From: Hymenobacter sp. J193
GTDB lineage: Bacteria > Bacteroidota > Bacteroidia > Cytophagales > Hymenobacteraceae
Direction: 5' to 3'
Assembly (NCBI RefSeq): GCF_024700075.1
Contig: NZ_JAJONE010000001.1
Coordinates: 1,054,001 to 1,118,000 of the forward strand
Length of the DNA: 64,000 nt
Shown: positions 47,171 to 55,794 of the stretch, piece by piece
Position numbering within the stretch: position 1 is the stretch's first letter
Layout: the number at the start of each line of letters is the position of its first letter
The notes under the pieces: generated by a model
The model's database searches: none
Seen by the model: the letters and a program-made list of their open reading frames with translations, nothing else
What the model was told of the DNA's origin: nothing
Program-made: the position numbers and the translations under genes

Positions 47171-49107
47171 ATGAAAGGCTTCTGCTTATTGTCCGCCGCG
47201 CTGCTGGCCTCTACGGCTGCCTGGGCCGGCGCTCCGCCCAAGTACCCGGCTGCTACCATTCCCGACGCGCTGCGCGAAAATGCCCACGCCGTAGTGCGCC
47301 TCTACGACCAAACGTTCACGGTGAAGTCGGCGGGGCAGGCGGTGAATACGCTGCGCTACGCCATTACCATTCTGGATGCCGACGGCGACGACTACGCCGT
47401 GGACCAGGTCGGCTACGACAAGTTCACGAGCATCAACTACCTGAAAGGCGCCGTGTACGATGCCGAGGGCAAGCTGCTGCGCACCCTGCGCTCCGCCGAC
47501 GTGCGCGACGTGAGCATCACCTCCGACATCAGCATTGCCGAGGACAACCGCGCCCGCATTGCCAATCTGCAGCAGGGCCGCTACCCCTACACGGTGGAGT
47601 TTGAGGAAGAGTACACCACGTCCAACACCCTGTTTTACCCCGTCTGGATGCCCGTGCTGGCCACGCACCTGGGCGTGGAACAGTCCCAGTTTCGGGTGAA
47701 GATGCCCGCCAGCCTGCCGGCCCTCCGCTACCGCGAGGTAAACCTGCCGGCCGGCAGCCAAGACAAGCAAACCACCGAAGGCAACTACACGGTGCACGCC
47801 TGGAGCATCGTCAATGTGCCCGCCTTCGAGCCCGAGTCGTACAGCCTGCCGCTGCGGGAGCTGCTGCCTGCCGTATATACTGCCCCGGCCACCTTTGAGG
47901 TGCAGAACCACGCCGGCGACCTGACTTCCTGGGAGGGATTCGGCAGCAGTGGGAGTACCAGCTGAACGAAGGACGGGGCGAGCTGCCTGCCGCCCAGCTT
48001 ACGCGCATGCAGGAGCTGGCCCAGCGCGTGCCCGACGTGCGCGAGCGGGTGCGGCAGGTGTACGAGTATCTGCAGGCCAATACCCGCTACATTTCCATTC
48101 AGCTGGGCCTGGGCGGCTGGCAGACCATTCCGGCCACCGAGGTAGCGGCCAAAGGCTACGGCGACTGTAAAGCCCTGTCGAACTACGGCATGGCTTTGCT
48201 GAAAGCGGCCGGCGTGCCCTCCTACTGCGCCCTGGCCGGGGCCGACCGCCCGGACATCCGGACGGACTTTCCCAGCAACCAGTTCAACCACATGATTTTG
48301 TGCGTGCCCCTGCAACAGGCCGCCCGCGCCGATACCGTGTGGCTGGAATGCACGTCCCAGACCACGCCCTTCAACTACCTGAGCGACTTTACGGCCGGAC
48401 GCCACGTGCTGCTGCTTACGCCGGCGGGCGGCAAGCTGGTGCGCACCCCGGTGTATAAAGCCACCGACAACACCCAGTTCCGCCGGGCCGAGCTGCGCCT
48501 TGATGACCAGGGCAACGCCACCGCCACGGTGCGCACCCGCACGGCCGCCCTGCAGCAGGACGATCTGGCTCAGGTGTTTCACAACCTCACGCCCGACGAC
48601 CAGAAAAAGCGCGCCTACCGCCAGATTTCCGTGCCCAGCTTCACCATCAGCCGCTATACCCTCAAGACCGGGGCCACGCTGCCGGTACCGGTGATGGTGG
48701 AAAACCTGGAGCTGAGCCTGCCCCGCTACGCCACCGTGAGCGGCAAGCGGGTGTTTGTAGTGCCCAACGTGCTCAACCAATCGGGGGCGCCGGCGCCGCA
48801 GCTGGGGGAGCGGAAAACGGACGTGTGGCAGAGCTTTGCCTACCTCGATGCCGATACCGTGCAGCTGACAACCCCGACTGGCTTCCGGCCCGAAAACTTA
48901 CCGGCCCCCGTGCAGGTTTCTACCGCGTTCGGCACGTACTCGGCCCAGCTCCAGGCCCTGCCCGACGGTACTATTCAGTATATTCGTCGGTTGCAGATGA
49001 ACCGGGGGCGCTTTCCCAAGGCCGACTACCCGGCTTACCTGGATTTTCGCCGCCGCATCAATAAAGCCGACAAAACTCCGTTAGTGTTCCTGAAAAACGA
49101 CGTCTGA
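47171..49107 (+). CDS. DUF3857 transglutaminase-like protein (copy 3), one-base frameshift
   Basis: About 645 aa when repaired, signal peptide FCLLSAALLASTAAWAG. It starts 1 nt after copy 2. Residues 25-230 are DUF3857. The transglutaminase core is intact here: KGYGDCKALSNYGMALL with the catalytic Cys, and FPSNQFNHMILCVPL with His. The frame breaks at about 47931-47945; adding one G gives a continuous SWEGFGQQWEYQLNEGRGEL, as in the family. Reading otherwise leaves a 264-aa DUF3857 piece and a 366-aa transglutaminase piece from 48007. It is the only catalytically competent member of the triplet. Confidence 0.85.
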
Positions 49108-49140
49108 GGGCTTTGCCGCCAGCTTGCCACAGCGTTGTTC

Positions 49141-49171
49141 CAGCCCATTTTTCCTCGTGAGAAATGGGCTG
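49141..49171 (+). terminator. Terminator after the DUF3857 operon
   Basis: CAGCCCATTT (49141-49150) / AAATGGGCTG (49162-49171) followed by GTTTATTTC, 34 nt after the last stop. Confidence 0.7.
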
Positions 49172-49284
49172 GTTTATTTCTGGACCGCTTCGTCGGCTGC
49201 CCAACCTGATTGGCGGAATACCCGGCGGGAAAATCAGAGCTAATTCCGTACTTTCAAGGCCCTCTTGCTACTGGCCTGCTGCTG

Positions 49285-52200
49285 ATGCTTTTTTCTGCTT
49301 TCTATTTGTCTACCCGGCGCGCTGTACGGCGGCTGGCCGGGGCCGGTGCGCTGCTGTTGCTGAGCGTATCTGCCTCCCACGCCCAGCGGGTGCTGTGGGC
49401 CGATGCGCCATCGGCCGCGGCCGTTAGCCACCCCGTGGTGCAGCGCCTGGGTACTTACCGGCCGGTGAACGTACAGCTGACGGCCCTGCGCCAGGTGCTG
49501 GCAGCCGCACCCTCGGCGGAAACCGCCGCACGCCGCAGCTCAGCCGCTACCGTTATAGCCCTGCCATTGCCCAACGGCACGTCCGGCCGCTTCCAGCTGA
49601 CGACGGTGCCGGTGCTGCCCGCCGCGCTGGCAGCCCGCTTTCCGCAGATAGTCACCTACGCCGGCCAGGGCATCGACGACCCCACGGCCACCGTGCGGCT
49701 GGATGTGACGCCCGCGGGCTTGCACGCCCAGATTCTGTCGGCCTCCGGCACGGTGTACATCGACCCGGCCGGCGCGGCCACCCACGTGGTGTACGACCGT
49801 TCGGCCCTGACTGGCGCAGCCCCGGTGTGCTACGTAACCAGTGGCCGCGGGGTCGCCCAGACGGCCCGCACCCAGGTTAGTGCCAGCGGTGAGCAGCTCC
49901 GCACCTACCGCATTGCCGTGGCCTGCACCGGGGAGTACGCACGGGCGAAAGGCGGCACCGTGGCGGGCGCGCTGGCGGGCATTACCACCTCCATCAATCG
50001 GGTGAGCGGCATCTACGAAAGGGAGCTGGCCATCCGCCTGCAGCTGGTCGACAACGAAGAAACGCTGATCTACCTTGACCCGGCCACGGACCCGTATTCC
50101 AACGAGGTGGACGACGCGGCCCTGAACACCAATCAGCGCATTATCGACGAGAGAATCGGTACGGCGAACTACGATATTGGTCACCTCTTCTGCACCGCTG
50201 ATGGGGGGCTGGCCTCGATGGCCGTGGTGTGCGAAAACGGCTATAAAGCCCAGGGCGGGACCGGCCTGCCCAACCCCTCCGGCGACGCCTTCGATGTGGA
50301 CTTCGTGGCCCACGAAATCGGCCATCAGTTCGGGGCCAGCCATACCTTCAACGGCACGGCGGGCAACTGCGCGGGCGGCAACCGCGAAAGTACGACGGCC
50401 TACGAGCCAGGCAGCGGCACCACCATTATGGCCTACGCGGGCATTTGCGCCCCCCAGAATCTGCAGGCCAACTCCGACCCGTACTTCCACGCTATCAGCC
50501 TGGACGAAATCAGCACGTTTGCGGCCTCGGGCTCGGGTAGTGCCTGCCCGGCTCTTACCAGCACGGCCAACCACGCGCCCACGGCCTCGGCTGGCAGCCG
50601 CTACGTGCTGCCCATCGGCACCCCGTTTACGCTGACCGGCTCGGGCTCCGACGTGGACGGCAACATCCTGACGTACTGCTGGGAGCAGTTCGACAAGGGC
50701 GCCGCCGGCGCGCCTACCGCGCCCCGCGGGAGTGCGCCTATTTTCCGGTCGTATGCTCCAACGACCAGCCCAGCCCGCACGTTTCCGAACCTTGCCGACC
50801 TGCTGAGCAATACCACGCGCGTTGGGGAAGTGCTGCCTTCCTACGCCCGGCGGCTGGTTTTTCGGCTTACCACCCGCGACAACCGCGGTGGTTTCGCCGC
50901 CGACACCGTGCTGCTGCCCGTGGTGGGTACGGCCGGGCCATTTCTGGTGACGGAGCCCGCCGCCGCGCAGACGTGGTTGGCCGGCGCCCCGCAGCGCGTT
51001 GCCTGGGACGTGGCCCGCACCAATCAGGCCCCCATCAACACCCAGCTGGTTGACATTCTGCTTTCCACCGACGGGGGCCAGACGTTTCCCATTACGCTGG
51101 CGGCCGGTACGCCCAACGACGGTGCCCAGCTGGTTTCTATTCCGTCCAATACGCCGGCCACCACGCAGGCCCGCATCAAAGTGGCAGCCGTGGGCAACAT
51201 CTACTTCGACATCTCCAACCAGAACAGCACGATTGAGGTGCCCGCCGCCGCTACGTTTGCCCTGAGCCGCGGGGGCGAAAGCGCCGAATTAACCTCCTGC
51301 CCCGGCACTACCATCACGACCAATCTGGTGCTGACGGCGCTGCAGGGCTTTTCGGGCAGCATCACACTCTCGGCCAGCAAGCTACCGGCAGGGGTTACGG
51401 CTACCTTTTCGCCTGCCACTGTAACAGTCTTCGGCCCGGTACAACTCACGCTCACCACACCGGCTACCCTGGCTACCGGAACCTATTCCGTTACTATCAC
51501 CGCCACCGCCGGCAGCCAGGTGCGCACCCAAACCTTCAGCTTCCGGATTCCGACGGCCGTTACCGCCGCGCCTGCCCTGAAGGCTCCGGCCGCCAGCTCC
51601 ACCAGCGTGTCGAACCTGCCGGTATTGAGCTGGGCTGCGGCTGCCAATGCCACCAGCTACGAGCTGCAGCTGGCTACGGACGCGGACTTCGCCCAACCCG
51701 TTTTTACGCAAACGGATATCATCGGCACCAGCTTCACACTGCCCACGGCGCTTACGCCCGGCACCACGTATTTCTGGCGTGTGCGGGGCCATAACGCTTC
51801 GTGCAGTAACGGTCCTTTTTCGGAGGCCGCCAGCTTCACTGTTGGTAGCATTGACTGTCAGACGTTCGTCAGCACGGATGTGCCCAAGGTGCTGGGCGTA
51901 TCGGCGGTAGCTACGGTTTCCTCTACGGTGGTAGTTGAAAGCGCCGATAAAGTAGCGGATGTGAATGTGCGCAACCTGGCCGTTACCTATCCCGATGTAT
52001 CGGAGCTGATTGTGGCGCTTACCTCCCCCACCGGGCAGCGCGTGGTGCTGGCTACCGATGCCTGCGCCGGTACCAGCGGCGTACAGGTTTCCTTCGATGA
52101 CCAGGCTACGGCCGCTGTGGCCTGTCCGCTCTCCAGCAATGCCAGCGCGAAGCCTGCCAACCCGCTTTCTGCCCTGCAGGGCCTCTCCGCCAACGGCACC

Positions 52201-52569
52201 TGGACGCTGACGGTGCAGGACCAGAGCAACACGCTGGGCGGCAGTCTGCAGGCCTGGACGCTGGAACTGTGCACCATCCGCAACACGGCCACGGCCACCA
52301 CTACGGCCAGCGCGCTGGCGGGCGTGTCGGTTTTCCCGAACCCCGGCTCCGGCGAGTTTCAGCTTTTGCTCGATAACGCCCGGCGCGGCACAGCGCAGGT
52401 ACAGGTGCTTGATGCCTTAGGGCGCGAAATCAGCCGCGAAACCTTTGCCAAGCCTGGCACCCGCGTGCAGCGCCCTTTGCTGCTCCCGGCCCAGCCAGCC
52501 GGCCTCTACCTGGTGCGCGTACAGATTGACAACGCCGCCCCGGTCACGCTCCGACTGACGAAGCTATAA
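49285..52569 (+). CDS. Secreted reprolysin-like metallopeptidase with P domain and T9SS sorting domain
   Basis: 1094 aa. I start at the ATG 49285 (MLFSAFYLSTRRAV) since it gives a signal peptide ending SVSASHAQ; the frame extends to a TTG at 49210. Zinc site HEIGHQFGASH (HExxHxxGxxH) near residue 345 and the Met-turn TIMAYAGIC place it in the M12B/reprolysin-like group. Then follow Ig-like and fibronectin type III-like modules (LPVLSWAAAANATSYELQLA), a proprotein-convertase P domain (about 870-1010), and a T9SS type A C-terminal signal (VSVFPNPGSGEFQLLLD ... GLYLVRVQI). It should be exported to the cell surface or medium and digest proteins. Confidence 0.93.
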   Translation: MLFSAFYLSTRRAVRRLAGAGALLLLSVSASHAQRVLWADAPSAAAVSHPVVQRLGTYRPVNVQLTALRQVLAAAPSAETAARRSSAATVIALPLPNGTSGRFQLTTVPVLPAALAARFPQIVTYAGQGIDDPTATVRLDVTPAGLHAQILSASGTVYIDPAGAATHVVYDRSALTGAAPVCYVTSGRGVAQTARTQVSASGEQLRTYRIAVACTGEYARAKGGTVAGALAGITTSINRVSGIYERELAIRLQLVDNEETLIYLDPATDPYSNEVDDAALNTNQRIIDERIGTANYDIGHLFCTADGGLASMAVVCENGYKAQGGTGLPNPSGDAFDVDFVAHEIGHQFGASHTFNGTAGNCAGGNRESTTAYEPGSGTTIMAYAGICAPQNLQANSDPYFHAISLDEISTFAASGSGSACPALTSTANHAPTASAGSRYVLPIGTPFTLTGSGSDVDGNILTYCWEQFDKGAAGAPTAPRGSAPIFRSYAPTTSPARTFPNLADLLSNTTRVGEVLPSYARRLVFRLTTRDNRGGFAADTVLLPVVGTAGPFLVTEPAAAQTWLAGAPQRVAWDVARTNQAPINTQLVDILLSTDGGQTFPITLAAGTPNDGAQLVSIPSNTPATTQARIKVAAVGNIYFDISNQNSTIEVPAAATFALSRGGESAELTSCPGTTITTNLVLTALQGFSGSITLSASKLPAGVTATFSPATVTVFGPVQLTLTTPATLATGTYSVTITATAGSQVRTQTFSFRIPTAVTAAPALKAPAASSTSVSNLPVLSWAAAANATSYELQLATDADFAQPVFTQTDIIGTSFTLPTALTPGTTYFWRVRGHNASCSNGPFSEAASFTVGSIDCQTFVSTDVPKVLGVSAVATVSSTVVVESADKVADVNVRNLAVTYPDVSELIVALTSPTGQRVVLATDACAGTSGVQVSFDDQATAAVACPLSSNASAKPANPLSALQGLSANGTWTLTVQDQSNTLGGSLQAWTLELCTIRNTATATTTASALAGVSVFPNPGSGEFQLLLDNARRGTAQVQVLDALGREISRETFAKPGTRVQRPLLLPAQPAGLYLVRVQIDNAAPVTLRLTKL

Positions 52570-52584
52570 GTAGCTGTACCGGGG

Positions 52585-54765
52585 CTAGAAGCGGTAGCGT
52601 AGCTGGGCTTTCACCTCGGAGCGCTCCGGTCCCTGAATTTCCTCCAGCCCTGAGCCCACGGTAGCTACGTCGCGGAAGCGAGTAGTGGCGTAGCGCACCC
52701 AGAGGGTGAGGTGGCGGCTGAGGCGGCCCTCCGCCAGCAAATACATGCGTGTACCCCGCCCGTAGAGGCCCGGTACCGAAAACGCGTACAGCACGTCCTG
52801 CTCAAACACGTACTGGCGGGTGTCGTAGTCGTCGGTATCGAAGAGGGCGTAGCGGGCCGTGAGGCGTAGCGGGCGGCCGATGGCCACGGAGGCATCCTGG
52901 GCCATCAGAAAGCCGGTGCGCCAGGGTCCGTCGGCCTCGCGGTAGCGGGTGCCCTGCACGCGGGTACGCAGGCTGAAGATGGGGGTCACATCGGCATTGT
53001 AGTAGCCTAAGATGCTGCGGCGCACGGTGGGCTCGGGCAGCGGCAGCAGGCGCGAGGGGTCGGTGTCGAAGTCGTAGGGCTTTACGCGGGTGCGCACCTG
53101 CACGTAGAGCGTGCTGGTCTTGGTGGGCGCAAACGTGAGCCGCGCCAGCCAGTCGTGGCCCTGGGAAGGAGCCCCGACCCGGTATTTCAGCCACGGAAAC
53201 CGGAACTGGTCGTAGTACGCCGACAGCTCCCAGCGGGCTACGGGCCGCACTTTCAGCCCCATGTACAGGCCGGTTTCGTTGATATTGCGGGTGTTTTCGC
53301 TGAGGGCGTTGCCGTAGAATGTGTGAAAGTCCCGGTCGTAGTGCCGGTAGAGCACCGAGGCATCCACATTCGAGGCCAGGCTTACGAGCAGGCCGTTGAT
53401 GGTGCCGATGCCGCCGCTGGCCGAGCGGGCCGTTTCGCCGAAGAAGTTCACGTTGCCGCGCCCGTAGCTGTAGTTTACGCTCACGGCCGTATTGGTACGT
53501 CCCCGAAACTCGTAGGCGTTGTACAGTTCCGGCTGGCGCTGCAGGGCCTTGTCGTAGGCCGTATGCACGGCCGTGAAACCCGCCGTGAAGCTCCCGTCGC
53601 GGTTGGCGTAGTTCAGGTTGCCGCCCCCGATGGTTTCGCGCAGCTGCTTGCGGTTAGCCAACTCCGAGGCCGTGCGGTGAAAGCCCGTGAGCAGCACGCC
53701 CGAAGAAAACTCGTCGAACTCGGCCAGGGTATCGGTAGCGGCCTGCACGTTGGCATCCACCCGCTTGCGGGAACCGAATACCGTAGCCTGCAGGCCCCGC
53801 GCCATTGTTACGGTAGCCGCCGCGCCCCGGAAAAACGTGCTTTCCAGCACCGAGGAATACGGCCGCACACCCAGGGAGCTGCGCCGCAGGGAAGTAATGG
53901 TTTCGGCGCCCTTGCCCACCTGCAGCCCCGAGGACAGCAGCAAGCCCTGCCCAAACTGCAGCTGATAGTCGCCCAAAGCCAGGGTTTTCAGCCGGCCCCG
54001 TTCCTGCACCACGAAATGCGCCGAGAGGTAATCGGCGCCATAGCGGCGGGTGGCCGGGTTCCACACGAACTGCTCGCCGGCGTCTTTCTCGGCCACAAAC
54101 CCCAGGCTAAAGTCGCGGGTGTGGCTGGTGCGGTAGCGGATCAGGAGCTTATCGGGGGAGCCGAGGTAGCGGCTGCTGAGGCTGCCGCTGCTGGTAGTAT
54201 CGGGCGCGGTGTAGCCCTGGCGCTGCTGCAGCACCCGCTCGTAGCGAATGAACAGGGCATTGTTGTCTTCCTGCAGAATGCGCTGCCAGAGCGGACCGCG
54301 GGTACCGTTGGGGTTCACGTTCACCACCGTCACGAAGGGCGCCACGCGGTAAATGGCGCGCAGATCCAGCCCCGGAATCGTCTGGAGCTCATAAATACTG
54401 AGCAGCGGCCCGAATTCCTGGCGATGCTGCAGCAGGGCGGCAATCTGGGACTCGGAAAGCAGCAGCAGGGAACGGAGTTCCTCGGCCGTAGCCGTGTTCA
54501 GGTTGAGGGGCGTCTGGTAGAGCTGGACCAGCGTCTCGTAGAGGTCTTCGTAGGGCACCTGGTCGCTCTGGGGCTCGGCAAACAGCTCCTGCATCAGCTT
54601 GTCAAGGTCGGGCTGAGGCCGCACGTACTCCTGGGCCCGGGCAACTGAAGCCATGAGCACCAGGGCAAGCACTGCTGCTCCATTTCTGACCCGTTTGTGC
54701 CAGTGCCCGGCCGGCCGGGCCGATTCATCCCGGGAAGCGCCTTGGCAGGTTTTCAGCTTCTTCAT
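52585..54765 (-). CDS. Exported helix-hairpin-helix protein with outer-membrane barrel
   Basis: 726 aa. Signal peptide (about residues 27-45, AALALVLMASVARAQ) after a basic extension. Residues 85-155 hold two ComEA-like helix-hairpin-helix units (TPLNLNTATAEELRSLLLLS; LLSIYELQTIPGLDLRAIYRV). The remaining 550 residues are a large beta-barrel pattern ending EVKAQLRYRF with the terminal Phe expected of outer-membrane barrels. The family is known in Bacteroidota as helix-hairpin-helix domain-containing protein, function unknown; DNA binding or uptake at the outer membrane is a reasonable guess. Its start overlaps the stop of the upstream PorV-like gene by 4 nt (ATGA), so the two are translationally coupled. 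Confidence 0.8.
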   Translation of the reverse strand: MKKLKTCQGASRDESARPAGHWHKRVRNGAAVLALVLMASVARAQEYVRPQPDLDKLMQELFAEPQSDQVPYEDLYETLVQLYQTPLNLNTATAEELRSLLLLSESQIAALLQHRQEFGPLLSIYELQTIPGLDLRAIYRVAPFVTVVNVNPNGTRGPLWQRILQEDNNALFIRYERVLQQRQGYTAPDTTSSGSLSSRYLGSPDKLLIRYRTSHTRDFSLGFVAEKDAGEQFVWNPATRRYGADYLSAHFVVQERGRLKTLALGDYQLQFGQGLLLSSGLQVGKGAETITSLRRSSLGVRPYSSVLESTFFRGAAATVTMARGLQATVFGSRKRVDANVQAATDTLAEFDEFSSGVLLTGFHRTASELANRKQLRETIGGGNLNYANRDGSFTAGFTAVHTAYDKALQRQPELYNAYEFRGRTNTAVSVNYSYGRGNVNFFGETARSASGGIGTINGLLVSLASNVDASVLYRHYDRDFHTFYGNALSENTRNINETGLYMGLKVRPVARWELSAYYDQFRFPWLKYRVGAPSQGHDWLARLTFAPTKTSTLYVQVRTRVKPYDFDTDPSRLLPLPEPTVRRSILGYYNADVTPIFSLRTRVQGTRYREADGPWRTGFLMAQDASVAIGRPLRLTARYALFDTDDYDTRQYVFEQDVLYAFSVPGLYGRGTRMYLLAEGRLSRHLTLWVRYATTRFRDVATVGSGLEEIQGPERSEVKAQLRYRF

Positions 54766-55643
54766 GGCTGCGCCGGAACAGTAGCGGCCTCCGGAGAATC
54801 CAGCCGGAACGCTGCCGTGAGAAACTGGCTCAGCCCCAGCGACGAGTGCCAGGCGGCAGCGTAGTCGAAGCGGAAGCGGCCGGCCCGCAGCCCGGCGCCG
54901 CCCGTCACCTGCTCCGACAAACCGAGCACACCCGCCCGCAAGGCCAGGGCCGGCAGGGCCTGGTACTCCAGTCCGCCCCGAAACTCGGCACCGCGGTCCA
55001 GGTCTTTTTCCACCTCCGCGTTCAGCATCACCTTCTCAGTGGGGCGGTACGAGAGGCCGGCGCGCAGCACTGTAGGCACGCGCTCATCCTCGTAGGAAGC
55101 CAGCCTGGCTTGGTTGAGGTTGTAGAGGAAGGCCCCGAAAACCAGCCGCCGGGGCAGCAGCTCGGCCTGGGCGCCCACCGAAGCAGCCACGGCCCGCTGG
55201 CTGCCCAGCCCTTCCAGACTCACCTGCAGCATATCTACCCGGGCGCCCACGCTCATCACGCCGGTGCGGTAGGCATAGCCGGCGGCTACGCGCTGCTCGT
55301 TGTAGAGCTTGTCGCCGAAGCGCTGGAACGTGATGCCCACCACGCCGTAGCGGCCGGCCGCGTTGTCAGCGGTAGCGCGGCCCAGAGGCGCGGCCGCCGC
55401 CAGCGTAGCGGTAGAAAGGGCCCGCGTCAGAAACCGGTTTTCGGCGGCCACGCCAATTTCCAGGCGGTTCAGGGAGCCCAGGCCGGCTACGTTGTTGCTT
55501 AGCGCCCATACATCGGAGAGCGTGGCGGCGGCCTGGCCCATACCCGCCGCGCGGGCGCCGGCTACCCCGGGTCCGCTGCCCTGGGCGTGCGCCCAGCCTG
55601 CCATCAACATACAATAACTCACTGATAGGTATATTTTTCGCAT
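54762..55643 (-). CDS. PorV/PorQ-like outer-membrane protein
   Basis: 293 aa, signal peptide ending GWAHAQ. The N-terminal GARAAGMGQAAATLSDVWALSNNVAGLG is characteristic of PorV/PorQ- and FadL-like barrels in Bacteroidota, followed by repeated 10-12 residue beta strands (GVVGITFQRFGD; GYAYRTGVMSVGARVDML). In the type IX secretion system PorV shuttles cargo across the outer membrane; whether this paralogue belongs to T9SS is uncertain. It is coupled to the helix-hairpin-helix barrel protein, and two probable T9SS cargo genes flank the pair. Confidence 0.75.
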   Translation of the reverse strand: MRKIYLSVSYCMLMAGWAHAQGSGPGVAGARAAGMGQAAATLSDVWALSNNVAGLGSLNRLEIGVAAENRFLTRALSTATLAAAAPLGRATADNAAGRYGVVGITFQRFGDKLYNEQRVAAGYAYRTGVMSVGARVDMLQVSLEGLGSQRAVAASVGAQAELLPRRLVFGAFLYNLNQARLASYEDERVPTVLRAGLSYRPTEKVMLNAEVEKDLDRGAEFRGGLEYQALPALALRAGVLGLSEQVTGGAGLRAGRFRFDYAAAWHSSLGLSQFLTAAFRLDSPEAATVPAQP

Positions 55644-55730
55644 AGCTGGAAGGTAGCAGGCGGCCCGGCTTTGCGCAAGGGCCTTAGCGCAATAATTTTC
55701 TATAGTCTATATCCTGGCCAGACAGCAAAC

Positions 55731-55757
55731 TGCCCCGGCACCTTGCGGCACCGGGGC
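55731..55757 (-). terminator. Terminator of the alpha-amylase gene
   Basis: GC-rich hairpin with GCCCCGG / CCGGGGC arms, followed on the minus strand by AGTTTGCTG, 38 nt after the amylase stop. The T-rich tail is weak. Confidence 0.55.
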
Positions 55758-55794
55758 GGTATTGTCTTCAGCTTGCCAACAAAAAAATCAGGGG

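Noticed and set aside
53155..54648. 497-aa plus-strand open frame
   Set aside because: Antisense to the helix-hairpin-helix barrel gene; no signal or domain.
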